The notes: generated by a model from the letters alone, not told the origin. A stretch of 7,181 nt of DNA from Desulfobacterales bacterium (GCA_007127175.1 SKZX01000067.1:1-7181), one strand, 5' to 3'. Positions 1 through 6,800 are shown, counted from the stretch's first letter. Numbers and translations are program-made.

Positions 1-203
1 AACAGTGCCAATGGCTAAAACCTATATCCCCTCCGGGGACGACCGTTGCCAGAGGCTAAACCTATATCCCCTCCGGGGATGAACAGTGCCAGAGGCTAAA
101 CATATATCCCATCCGGGGATAAACGATGCCAAGGGCAAAAACATATATCCCATCCGGGGACGACCGGTGGCAGCGGCTATGCTGAATATCCTCTCCGGGG
201 ATG
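1..203. repeat. Degenerate tandem array of 40-41 bp hairpin units
   Basis: Five consecutive units can be aligned by eye: 1-41, 42-81, 82-121, 122-162 and 163-203, with a decayed start of a sixth at 204-225. Each unit has a block like TGCCAGAGGCTAAA followed by TATATCCCCTCCGGGGATG. The second block is a hairpin, ATCCCC-TCC-GGGGAT in the best copies. In units 1 to 4 the first block can also fold (GCC-N3-GGC). The best-matching units are 2 and 3; unit 5 is the most diverged. The period is not a multiple of three, so the array is unlikely to be coding. It starts at the window edge, so its full length is unknown. It lies immediately downstream of ssb. Function unknown. Confidence 0.9.
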
Positions 204-221
204 AGCCGTGTCACCGGCAAA

Positions 222-234
222 GGCGAAAATCGCC
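222..234 (-). terminator. Possible weak terminator after ssb
   Basis: A perfect 5-bp inverted repeat, GGCGA-TTT-TCGCC on the minus strand, begins directly after the ssb stop codon (TAG at 237-235) and is followed by TTTG. The position suits a rho-independent terminator, but the stem is short and the T-run is only three bases, so it may be weak or coincidental. Confidence 0.35.
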
Positions 235-654
235 CTAAAAGGGAATGTCGTCGTCGATGGTGTCAGGTGACGGGGGTTGGCTGCTGTAGGGTTCAGATGA
301 CTTCATGCCCGAATCGCTACCCCGGGTTCCAAGCATCTGCATTTCACTGGCCACAATTTCCGTGGTGTAGCGCGTTACGCCGTCCTGCTCCCAGGACCGG
401 GTCTGCAGGCGACCCTCGACATACACCTGCTTCCCCTTGTTCAGGTATTCACCGCATATTTCCCCCAGTTTTCCGAAGGCCACCACCCGGTGCCATTCGG
501 TTTTTTCCCGTTTTTCCCCGGTTGCCTTGTCCTTCCATTCCATGGTGGTCGCCATGGTAAAATTGACAACCGCCTGGCCGTCCTGGGTGTACCTTACCTC
601 GGGATCACGTCCCAGGTTGCCGATCAAAATGACCTTGTTGATGCCGCGGGGCAT
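235..654 (-). CDS. ssb: Single-stranded DNA-binding protein
   Basis: Binds and protects single-stranded DNA during replication, recombination and repair, and recruits partner proteins through its C-terminal tip. The 139-residue product begins MPRGINKVILIGNLGRDPEV, the typical start of the bacterial SSB OB fold (about residues 4-107). It has the expected aromatic residues (W40, W54, F60, W88) and a FGKLGEI segment. A short Ser/Pro-rich linker leads to the acidic tip DDDIPF, which binds partner proteins. The open frame extends five codons upstream to an ATG at 669-667. However, the Shine-Dalgarno sequence AAAGGAG lies inside those codons, five bases before the ATG at 654, so I place the start at 654. 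Length is slightly short for the family but complete. The upstream neighbour is the small selenoprotein candidate; about 230 bases separate them, so ssb probably has its own promoter, although none stands out. Confidence 0.96.
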   Translation of the reverse strand: MPRGINKVILIGNLGRDPEVRYTQDGQAVVNFTMATTMEWKDKATGEKREKTEWHRVVAFGKLGEICGEYLNKGKQVYVEGRLQTRSWEQDGVTRYTTEIVASEMQMLGTRGSDSGMKSSEPYSSQPPSPDTIDDDIPF

Positions 655-881
655 AACTGCTCCTTTCATTTTTGCGGTTTTTGGGGATCGGAATAGGGCC
701 CCTGCAACGTGTTTTTTGCAGGGCCTCGTTTTTCAGGTTTCGGATACGGGCATGGGACCAATGCCCGCATAAATCGGGTGCGGCGGTTGCCGAAGCTCGT
801 GCGAAGGGCAGAACGGCGCCTGCCTGGATCCAGATTGAGTTCGACCCGGGAGACAGGCTGGAAGTCTGTCCCCTGGGGGAC
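655..881 (-). promoter_or_regulatory. Hairpin-rich ssb leader region
   Basis: No convincing gene lies in this gap. It contains several inverted repeats. At 697-725, GGCCC(C)TGCAA pairs with TTGCAGGGCC, a 10-bp stem with one bulged base. On the plus strand this hairpin is followed by TCGTTTTTC, so it looks like a plus-strand terminator, yet no plus-strand gene precedes it. At 747-767, CGGGCAT and ATGCCCG form a 7-bp stem with a 7-base loop. At 868-881, GTCCCC-TG-GGGGAC directly abuts the selenoprotein candidate's stop codon and could help end that transcript, although no T-run follows on the minus strand. A competing pairing, GACAG/CTGTC (852-870), shares bases with the last one. I see no clear -35/-10 pair for ssb. 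Confidence 0.5.
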
Positions 882-1067
882 TTACTGGTCCCGGGATTGA
901 CCGTTTTCAGAATCGTCGGGGTCGTCCTGCCTTTTTTTGCCTGGCACCTGACAGGCATCGGCCATTCAGGTGGAAATTCCCATGCGGGGAAGAATCCATT
1001 TCTGGAGAACCACCCAGATAACAACAAACCCGATCAACAGTACCAGGGGATTGCCAAGCCAGGCCAT
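882..1067 (-). CDS. Small membrane-anchored selenoprotein (candidate, in-frame TGA = Sec)
   Basis: The ATG at 1067 opens 33 codons up to a TGA at 968-966. The same frame then continues for 27 codons to a TAA at 884-882. Read through, the product is 61 residues. Residues 8-26 form one hydrophobic helix (LVLLIGFVVIWVVLQKWIL). Next comes LPRMGISTUMADACQV, with Sec at 34 and Cys at 39, then a polar, charged tail (KKRQDDPDD and on). Positive charges after the helix suggest the Sec/Cys site faces the cytoplasm. A hairpin matching the bacterial SECIS pattern starts nine bases after the TGA (separate entry). An in-frame TAA twelve codons upstream of none other than this ATG leaves no earlier ATG, GTG or TTG start; AAGGGA lies about nine bases upstream as a modest ribosome-binding site. 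U-x4-C suggests a redox or metal-binding role, but this is inference. The alternative is a 33-residue membrane peptide ending at TGA. I do not recognise a named family with certainty. Confidence 0.72.
938..957 (-). promoter_or_regulatory. Bacterial SECIS-like stem-loop after the TGA codon
   Basis: On the minus strand, eight bases after the TGA at 968-966, TGCCTG pairs with CAGGCA (957-952 with 943-938). Inside, a T/C mismatch and one C-G pair close the four-base loop AGGT (949-946). Known bacterial SECIS elements lie within the coding frame just downstream of UGA and have a short upper stem and a small apical loop with G near its start. In E. coli fdhF the loop also begins AGGU and sits above an unpaired U. 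The first loop G here is 18 bases after the UGA, within the usual range. This supports Sec insertion by SelB. The structure is judged by eye only. Confidence 0.68.
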
Positions 1068-1090
1068 GTCGTGTGTTCCCTTTAAAATGA

Positions 1091-1199
1091 CTTAACCACA
1101 CAGCGCACAATGGAAGCTCAGCCTGACACAGAGAAAAAAGCGTTTTGATGGCCGTCTCCCTGCAGACCGCTGAAATTCTCAATGCGCTATGTGGTTAAG
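1091..1199. repeat. MITE- or REP-like inverted-repeat element
   Basis: The 17-base arms CTTAACCACACAGCGCA (1091-1107) and TGCGCTATGTGGTTAAG (1183-1199) are inverted copies that match at 16 of 17 positions. In minus-strand RNA the single mismatch becomes a U-G pair. A weaker match, TCAGC/GCTGA, continues the symmetry inward. The 109-base element lies between the pilQ stop and the selenoprotein candidate. The outer ends read TTAA on both sides, which could be a 4-base target duplication around shorter CCACA...TGTGG arms; this is inference. There is no room for a transposase, so it would be non-autonomous. It could also act as a transcript-stabilising or terminating hairpin after pilQ. Confidence 0.75.
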
Positions 1200-1235
1200 A
1201 AAAAAGACCTTCCTGATCACCCGCCGTGGAACGCA

Positions 1236-3518
1236 TCAGTTGCTGACCATGTCGCGCTGTTCGAGCTGAACGATCTGGGGCGTTATGAAAATGAGCAATT
1301 CCCGCTTCTCATGAAAAGTGACCTTGGATTTAAACGCCCATCCCAGTATCGGTATGTCCTTCAGGACGGGGAAGCCCTCTATGGTCTGTGATTCCTGCTC
1401 CTTGCGAATGCCGCCGATAACGATGGTGCTGCCGTTGTCCACGAGCAGCTCCGTCCGGGCCTCATTGGTGGTCAGGGACGGCTCACCGGTTGGAAGAATC
1501 CGGTCGATATCATCCTTGGTAATGTGGATCCGCAGGGAGACCCTGTCATCGGGGGTCACCTGGGGGGTCACCTCGAGCCTCAAGTCGATATCCTTGAATT
1601 CCACGTCCGCCCTGTCCGCAGTCGCCACCCTGTAGGGAAATTCAAGCCCCTGAGTGATAACTGCGGTTTTGTTATTCATCGTCACGATTTTGGGCGCCGA
1701 AATAATCTTGCCTTCCCCCTGTTCTTCCATGGCATTGAGCTGTGCATTCAGGAGGGTTTGCCCCGGAATGCCGGGCAACTCGTCAAAGCTGAAGGAAACA
1801 CCGGAACTGGCGGTTACCGGGTGATTCATGGCCACATTGTAATCCCAGTTTCCAAAGGCGCTGGACGTATCCACCCTTGAAGCGTTCCACTGGGTCCCGA
1901 TCTCTCTTGAAAAATCGGTGCTGACTTCGACAATCCGGGCCTCGATAATCACCTGCGGGGTCACCTTGTCGATCCTCGAAATCACATCACGCGCTTTTTG
2001 AATACTGCCCCGCACATCGGTGATAATCAGCTGATTGTTGCGCACATCGACCGAAGCCCTGCCGCGGTCCTTTGTGAGAACCTCCCTGACATGCTGGAGA
2101 ATCTCCGTCTGGGCATTGGCATAATTGATGGGGATATACTCCGTAACCATGGGCTCCAGGGCTTTTTGGTCCTCGATTTTCTGCTGCAGGTCGCGCACCC
2201 GCTGCTGGCGCGCCTGCTCTTCCTCCCTCAGCTTGGACAGCCGGGCAATTCGGATGATATCCCCATGCTCAACCATACCGAGTCCGTTCATGGTGAGAAT
2301 CAAATCCAGCACCTGGTCCCAGGGGACCGGCTTTTCCATGGTAATGGAAACCCTGCCGGTGACGTCCGGGTCAATGGCATAGTTCTTCCCGCTGATGGGC
2401 TGAAGAATGCGAAACACGTTATGGATATTGGTTTCGTGAAAATCCAGGGCCACCTTTTCGCCCGTGTATTCGGGCGTACCGAAATATGCGTCGTAAAGCG
2501 CACGAAGACCGGCATCCTCTATAACCGGGGTTGTTTCCGGCAGCCGCACGTCATATGCCGCCATCTCGTCAATGGAAGCCTCGAGCACCTGCTTCCAGGG
2601 CGGCAGATCGGCTGCCGCAAAAGGCCTGGGGGCAACGGTTGACCGGTCAAAGTGAATGATGACCTGCCCATCGACCCTTTGAACCCTGTAGGGCACCTGT
2701 TCCCTGAGTTCGAAGATGAAATCGACCGTGTCTTTCAGGCCGGGGGTCTGAAACGGTGTCACCCGGTCCACCGCACTGTCGAAACGGGTCGTGATGAGCG
2801 GCCGGTTCTGTCGGTGTTCCGGCAGCCGCGCATCGAACATCCTGAGTTGAAGCCGCCTGTCGGCAACCCGGCGGACTTCATAGTCGGCGGGCTCCGTGGT
2901 GCCGATGATCACCGATGATTTTCCGTCTTCATCGGCGGAGAAATCGATCTGCCGGATGATGGCCGTATTTCCGGTTCCAGGCTCCCTGACGGGCATGGGT
3001 TCCGGTTGACGCATCCGTTCACGGGGCTGACGGGGCGCCTCGGCCGTCCGGGCCGGTGCGGCCGCCTGCACTGCCGCGGCTTCCCCCCGGGTGATGACGA
3101 CGTTGAGCCGCGATTGGGATTTATCGACCTCGTATTCAAAATCCGCTGCCAGGGCTATTTCCACGCGCACATTTTCACCATCCGCCGAAGGTGTCGCATT
3201 TACGGAGGTAACAGCCCCGCTGCCGGGGGTTATCATTGTATCAATATCCCCAAGGCGTGTTTCGGGAAAATAAAAGATGATGCCCAGGGGATCCTTCTGC
3301 TTCACCGAAGAATACTCCAGCTCCCTGGTCGCCTGGATAACAACCTGCTCTGTATCGGAAACGCTTTCCACGTCAATGCCGGTAATGGTTCTCAACCCGG
3401 GATCCCCATCGGAAGGTTTCGTTTGAAGCGAGGCGCAGCCGGCGAAAACCAAGAGAATACAGACGATCATTAAATATCGCCCGATACGTTTGGCTGTCTT
3501 CACTTGACGATCATGCAT
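1236..3518 (-). CDS. pilQ: Type IV pilus secretin PilQ, lipoprotein form
   Basis: Forms the outer-membrane ring through which the type IV pilus passes. The 760-residue precursor has a basic start, a hydrophobic segment and a lipobox-like FAGC with Cys at 28, so it is probably lipidated. Two AMIN-type beta-rich regions (about 45-143 and 186-291), thought to bind peptidoglycan, are joined by an Ala/Pro/Arg-rich linker. An STN/N0 domain follows (about 353-425), then a short charged helical stretch (424-456) and the secretin N1 domain (about 459-520). The secretin core covers about 520-750 and includes ISAPKIVTMNNKTAVITQG, the LLVDNGSTIVIGG strand and the signature GFPVLKDIPILGWAFK near 715-730. 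The ATG at 3518 lies five bases after the pilP stop, with GGGAG about ten bases upstream inside pilP. It is the last gene of the pilMNOPQ operon. Length and domain order fit the family; no defect is seen. Confidence 0.97.
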   Translation of the reverse strand: MHDRQVKTAKRIGRYLMIVCILLVFAGCASLQTKPSDGDPGLRTITGIDVESVSDTEQVVIQATRELEYSSVKQKDPLGIIFYFPETRLGDIDTMITPGSGAVTSVNATPSADGENVRVEIALAADFEYEVDKSQSRLNVVITRGEAAAVQAAAPARTAEAPRQPRERMRQPEPMPVREPGTGNTAIIRQIDFSADEDGKSSVIIGTTEPADYEVRRVADRRLQLRMFDARLPEHRQNRPLITTRFDSAVDRVTPFQTPGLKDTVDFIFELREQVPYRVQRVDGQVIIHFDRSTVAPRPFAAADLPPWKQVLEASIDEMAAYDVRLPETTPVIEDAGLRALYDAYFGTPEYTGEKVALDFHETNIHNVFRILQPISGKNYAIDPDVTGRVSITMEKPVPWDQVLDLILTMNGLGMVEHGDIIRIARLSKLREEEQARQQRVRDLQQKIEDQKALEPMVTEYIPINYANAQTEILQHVREVLTKDRGRASVDVRNNQLIITDVRGSIQKARDVISRIDKVTPQVIIEARIVEVSTDFSREIGTQWNASRVDTSSAFGNWDYNVAMNHPVTASSGVSFSFDELPGIPGQTLLNAQLNAMEEQGEGKIISAPKIVTMNNKTAVITQGLEFPYRVATADRADVEFKDIDLRLEVTPQVTPDDRVSLRIHITKDDIDRILPTGEPSLTTNEARTELLVDNGSTIVIGGIRKEQESQTIEGFPVLKDIPILGWAFKSKVTFHEKRELLIFITPQIVQLEQRDMVSN

Positions 3519-3523
3519 GGTCT

Positions 3524-4243
3524 TTATTCTCCCGCTTGTCTCTGAATTTGTAATTCTCTTTCTCGTATGGTGGTTTTGCCGAAAACATCCCTGTGGGGTT
3601 CTTCCACGATCACCTTGCTCGGCAATATCCTGGAAACAATACCGCCGTCTTCCCCGATATAGGTCCCTTCCCGGATGACATAGCCTCTGCCCCTGGGGTC
3701 TTCGACCATGGCCATAACCAGTTCCCTCTCATCCGCCATGATGACAGCCGTCAGTTTCAGCTGCCCCAGTGCTATCCGTTCCAGCGGCGTGCGCGGAATC
3801 CGGCGTATTTCGGTTTCATCGGTTACTTCCGCTTCGGGTTCCGGCCGCCTCAGAAACGGCTCAAAGGGGTCAACGCGGCCGGTTTCATCGTAATACCGAT
3901 CTTCCGGCGCAATTGCGACCAGCACTTCCCCCAGGGTGTCATCGACCATCAGGACGTCGACCAGGTCATCGTCCGCGACCGCTTCCTCCGCAACAACCGG
4001 GTCTTCAACCAGCGGGTCAACCGGGGGTTCAACGTCATCCGGAACGACAGGGGGGGCGACAGGGTCTTCCGCAGGCGTCTCGGGGCGCACGATCCTTACC
4101 CGATCGCTTATGTGCATTGCTGCCTGGCCGTCTTCGACAGCCTGTGCTTCCGAAGAAACAATCACCCGGTCATCGAAGTGGCCCGCCATCCAGAAGCCGG
4201 ACACAAGAAGCATCAATAACAGTAAACGATTGATTTTTGTCAT
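3524..4243 (-). CDS. pilP: Type IV pilus periplasmic connector PilP
   Basis: Links the inner-membrane PilN/PilO pair to the PilQ secretin in the periplasm. From the ATG at 4243 the product is 239 residues. It has a hydrophobic start (KINRLLLLMLLVSGFWMAG) and a possible signal-peptidase site after AQA at 35. There is no lipobox cysteine, unlike PilP of Neisseria, so it may instead stay anchored by the uncleaved helix. Residues 52-110 form a long acidic Pro/Val/Asp/Glu-rich linker. GRVDPF at 122-127 and the C-terminal domain (about 150-235, with RTPLERIALGQLKL, GYVIREGTYIGEDGG and KVIVEEP) are typical of PilP. The open frame extends 38 codons further upstream into pilO, but that part is not protein-like and lacks a signal sequence. 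The chosen start has only a weak ribosome-binding site, 26 bases after the pilO stop. Start is the main uncertainty. Confidence 0.93.
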   Translation of the reverse strand: MTKINRLLLLMLLVSGFWMAGHFDDRVIVSSEAQAVEDGQAAMHISDRVRIVRPETPAEDPVAPPVVPDDVEPPVDPLVEDPVVAEEAVADDDLVDVLMVDDTLGEVLVAIAPEDRYYDETGRVDPFEPFLRRPEPEAEVTDETEIRRIPRTPLERIALGQLKLTAVIMADERELVMAMVEDPRGRGYVIREGTYIGEDGGIVSRILPSKVIVEEPHRDVFGKTTIRERELQIQRQAGE

Positions 4244-4269
4244 GAGGATATCTTTTTCTCTTAACGATT

Positions 4270-4869
4270 TTACTGCCCGGCCGGGCCGCCAATGAACCGG
4301 TAGGTTATGGCCGTGCACGTTATTCTCAGCAGATCCCCCGCTCTCTGGGTGGAACAATTGTCGATATTGACGATTCTTGACAAGTGGGCCACCCTGTCAA
4401 AAAAATTGCCGAGCTCATGATAGCGGCCCGAAAGCTCCATGCGGATAGGAATTTCAGCATAAAATTCCCTCAGGGTTTCAGACTGGGGCTGGAACAGCAG
4501 AAATTTCAGTCCGGCTTCCCCGCCGGCCTGGGAAATGCTCGTCAGCAGGGAGGGGATTTCCTCCGTACTCGGCAGCTCCTGGGCAATGGTAATGAACTGA
4601 ACCCGTGCCTCCTCCATTTTCTGCTTGTAGAGGTCGTAATCCCGGGCATTTCGCTTGGTCGTATTCAACCGCTGCTCTGCGGTGGTGATATCGTTTCTGA
4701 GGGTGGTCATCCGGTCCAGCTTGGGCTTGTACATGAAAAACCCGAACGCCGCCACCAGCACCACAACCATGGCCACGCAAATCAATATCCTGTAGAGTTT
4801 GTTGAGAGCGCCTATTTTCTGAAACAGAGGCTCTATGGCGTTCATGGCCGACACATTCTTTTTCATCAT
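4270..4869 (-). CDS. pilO: Type IV pilus inner-membrane alignment protein PilO
   Basis: Partners with PilN in the inner membrane to form the alignment complex that joins the cytoplasmic motor side (PilM) to PilP and PilQ. The 199-residue protein has a short cytoplasmic tail, one transmembrane helix at about 25-47 (LYRILICVAMVVVLVAAFGF), a periplasmic coiled coil at about 50-95, and a ferredoxin-like C-terminal domain. That domain includes PSLLTSISQAGGEAGLKF, the FYAEIPIRMELSGRYHELGNFFDRVAHL segment in two parts, and RIVNIDN, all typical of the family. The gene begins directly after the pilN stop codon (TAG then ATG ATG), with GGAGG seven bases upstream inside pilN, so the two are translationally coupled. 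The second ATG at 4866 is an equally possible start. Confidence 0.96.
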   Translation of the reverse strand: MMKKNVSAMNAIEPLFQKIGALNKLYRILICVAMVVVLVAAFGFFMYKPKLDRMTTLRNDITTAEQRLNTTKRNARDYDLYKQKMEEARVQFITIAQELPSTEEIPSLLTSISQAGGEAGLKFLLFQPQSETLREFYAEIPIRMELSGRYHELGNFFDRVAHLSRIVNIDNCSTQRAGDLLRITCTAITYRFIGGPAGQ

Positions 4870-5418
4870 CTAATTGCCTCCGCCAACCCGGCACGTAATC
4901 TGAAAACTCTTCATCTCCACGCCCTGAACCACCTGCTGCACAGACCGCGACAACCGGACGCTGCTGAACCTTCCCGAGCGTTCAAGGCGCCGCATGAATA
5001 CGGCAACGGTTTCATTGTCCATGGCCAGTCCCTCCATGGAGACCTGCGTCCGGGAAAAATTGAGCCGCGTCAACTGCATGCGCCCGGGCACCACAAGGTC
5101 CGTCAGGTCCGCAAGAAGCTCCGGCGGGTACTTGCGATGGGCCTTCAGCTGGTTTACGACATCGATCTTCTTGTTGAGCTCTTCGAGCTCTTTTTTAAAC
5201 GCTTCGACCTGCCGGGCCCTTTCCTCGTATACCTTGATTTCGGCCCTGATGCCGTCAAGCCGGTCCTGGAGTTGTTCGACCTGGCCGGCAAGGTATCCGT
5301 TCAATGTTACCAGGACAACAATCAGCAGGACCAGCGACAGCAGAAACACGGAAACCTGTCGACGGACATTTTCCTTTGTGCGTTCAGCTCTAAAGGGCAG
5401 TAAATTTATTCGTATCAT
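4870..5418 (-). CDS. pilN: Type IV pilus inner-membrane alignment protein PilN
   Basis: Binds PilM in the cytoplasm through its N-terminal peptide and pairs with PilO across the inner membrane. The 182-residue protein starts MIRINLLPFR, the conserved INLLP motif that docks into PilM. A transmembrane helix follows at about 22-44, then a charged coiled coil at about 46-92 and a compact periplasmic domain at about 98-178 containing LLADLTDLVVPGRMQLTRL and a MDNETVAVFMRRLE stretch typical of PilN. The start ATG overlaps the pilM stop by four bases (ATGA at 5418-5415), indicating translational coupling and supporting this start. Length is normal and nothing appears missing. Confidence 0.97.
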   Translation of the reverse strand: MIRINLLPFRAERTKENVRRQVSVFLLSLVLLIVVLVTLNGYLAGQVEQLQDRLDGIRAEIKVYEERARQVEAFKKELEELNKKIDVVNQLKAHRKYPPELLADLTDLVVPGRMQLTRLNFSRTQVSMEGLAMDNETVAVFMRRLERSGRFSSVRLSRSVQQVVQGVEMKSFQITCRVGGGN

Positions 5419-6470
5419 TTGTCATCCACTCTTCTGACGGCAAGTCCCAGGGCAATTGCTGCCTGAGGGGCGATATTGTCGAGAAAGGCGCTGTCAATAT
5501 TGTATTTTCTGGTATCGAACACCTGGAACGGATTGATGAGCATCACTTCCGCCGATGTCTGTATCGCCAGCAGATCCCTGAACTCCTTGATGTTGGCGCC
5601 TCCCCCGCTCAGTACGATCTGCTTGATGGTGTCGTCCGGGTTGGTGGAATAAAAAAAGTCCAGCGCACGGCGAATTTCATTGCACCAGTCCGACACGACC
5701 GACGATTCGATCTGTTTCAGGTCTTCCACCGAAATCTTGTCGGGATTGCTGCTCAACTTCAAACCCTCGGCTTCCGACATGGTGCAGTTGACCATCTGCG
5801 CGATCTTCCTGTTGATCTGGTTGCAGCCCAGGGACACGTCACGCATGAAAACGGACACGTGGTCCTTCAATATGTTCAGGGAAGTCTTGCCGGCGCCGAT
5901 GTCGATGAGGGCGACGTTCTGATCGGCCGAGGCGTAATTGACGTCATAGATGTTCTGAAGGGCGAAAGCATCGATGTCGATAATGCAGAGGTTCAGGTTG
6001 GCCATGTCGATGACATTGACATAATCGTTTATCATCTCCTTCTTTGCGGCCACCAGCAGGACGTTCATCTGGTTGGGGTTGTGCTCGGTTTCGCCCAGGA
6101 TGTGAAAATCCAGGTTGACATCGCTGATGTCGAAGGGAATATACTGCTCCGCTTCAAAATTTATGGATTCGTAGAGCTGCTCCTCGGGCATGTTTTGCAC
6201 GATGATGTTCTTGACAATCACCGAATACCCGCCGATAGAGATGGCAACGTTGGACTGCTTGATGTTATAGGTGCTGAAAAGCTCCCGTATCGTGTCTGCA
6301 ACCACCTGGGGATCTTTGACCACGCCCTCCTCGATGGCCCCGGGCGACAGATCCATCGAACCGAACGATTTCAGCACCCAGCCGCCTTTTGCCTCCACCG
6401 CCTCGGCAGCCTTGATGGTTCTGGAACCGATATCCAGTCCGACAAGCTTGGTATTGGGTCCGAAGATCAT
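5415..6470 (-). CDS. pilM: Type IV pilus actin-like adaptor PilM
   Basis: Cytoplasmic, ATP-binding, FtsA/actin-like protein that recruits the pilus machinery by binding the PilN N-terminus. The 351-residue product has the phosphate-1 motif GLDIGSRTIKAAE at 11-23, NFEAEQYIPFDISDV (about 104-118) that is typical of PilM, the phosphate-2 motif LIDIGAGKTSLNIL at 188-201, and the adenosine motif IVLSGGGANIKEF at 285-297. The end, APQAAIALGLAVRR, is also typical. The ATG at 6470 has GGGA about six bases upstream and is the first good start. It opens the pil operon; about 230 bases upstream is the best promoter candidate. Length and motifs are normal. Confidence 0.97.
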   Translation of the reverse strand: MIFGPNTKLVGLDIGSRTIKAAEAVEAKGGWVLKSFGSMDLSPGAIEEGVVKDPQVVADTIRELFSTYNIKQSNVAISIGGYSVIVKNIIVQNMPEEQLYESINFEAEQYIPFDISDVNLDFHILGETEHNPNQMNVLLVAAKKEMINDYVNVIDMANLNLCIIDIDAFALQNIYDVNYASADQNVALIDIGAGKTSLNILKDHVSVFMRDVSLGCNQINRKIAQMVNCTMSEAEGLKLSSNPDKISVEDLKQIESSVVSDWCNEIRRALDFFYSTNPDDTIKQIVLSGGGANIKEFRDLLAIQTSAEVMLINPFQVFDTRKYNIDSAFLDNIAPQAAIALGLAVRRVDDK

Positions 6471-6699
6471 AAATATTCCCGTCTTTGCTTTGCTGAAAGT
6501 TACCGGCCATTTTGTTCAACACGCAACCATGTGCCACATAAAACCTGAAAGGCCAAAAAAATTAGGCGGAGCGATTAATCAAAACATCAGCGAACACCGT
6601 TTTGGAAAGAAAATCATAGACAGCAATACCAGGAAAGGATTTTTTAAGCAAAGTGTCACCTGAATACTGGGTTTTTGCCTTTTTTTCAAATCACCGCCA

Positions 6700-6727
6700 T
6701 ATTTACCTTAAATCGCTGTAATGTCAA
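6700..6727 (-). promoter_or_regulatory. pilMp: Candidate sigma-70 promoter for the pil operon
   Basis: On the minus strand a perfect -35 box TTGACA (6727-6722) is followed, after 16 bases, by TAAATA (6705-6700) as a partial -10 box. It lies in the AT-rich leader and points at pilM. The -10 is a weak match and the distance to the start codon is long, so this is a moderate-to-low confidence call. Confidence 0.4.
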
Positions 6728-6782
6728 GAAAAATAATTACGATTTTTTTATGAGCACATCATGTCGTATTTTTTCAATAAAA

Positions 6783-6800
6783 ACACACTATATGATGTGT
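6783..6800. promoter_or_regulatory. 18-base palindrome, possible operator
   Basis: ACACACTATATGATGTGT equals its own reverse complement at 14 of 18 positions (ACACA-nn-ATAT-nn-TGTGT). It lies about 55 bases upstream of the candidate -35 box of pilM, where an activator site would fit. No regulator can be named from the sequence. Confidence 0.3.

Noticed and set aside
1..203. CRISPR array
   Set aside because: The whole 40-41 base unit repeats, with no unique spacers between short repeats, and no cas gene is present.
655..669. Longer SSB start at the ATG at 669
   Set aside because: The Shine-Dalgarno AAAGGAG lies within those five codons and is well placed for the ATG at 654; the extra residues are not typical of SSB.
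837..847. tRNA T-loop-like GGGTCGAACTC on the minus strand
   Set aside because: The flanks do not form a T-stem, and no acceptor stem, anticodon arm or D-arm can be built around it.
605..1027. 140-codon minus-strand frame between pilQ and ssb
   Set aside because: Its composition is not protein-like, it overlaps the ssb start, and it is out of frame with the better-supported small membrane gene.
1200..1235. Rho-independent terminator directly after pilQ
   Set aside because: There is a run of six T on the minus strand, but the stem before it (GATC/GGTC) is only four pairs including a wobble.
1236..1238. TGA stop of pilQ as a second Sec codon
   Set aside because: The protein already ends after the full secretin domain and the frame beyond the TGA has no recognisable conserved extension.
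3769..4233. Plus-strand frame opposite pilP
   Set aside because: It is Pro/Arg-rich low-complexity translation of the complement of the acidic PilP linker.
4384..5403. 339-codon plus-strand frame opposite pilN and pilO
   Set aside because: It is antisense to two clear pil genes. High-GC coding DNA often yields such shadow frames, and its translation shows no domain.
6523..6536. Sigma-54 promoter (TGGCAC...TTGC) upstream of pilM
   Set aside because: The spacing between the GG and GC elements is nine bases, one short of the required ten, and sigma-54 tolerates little variation.
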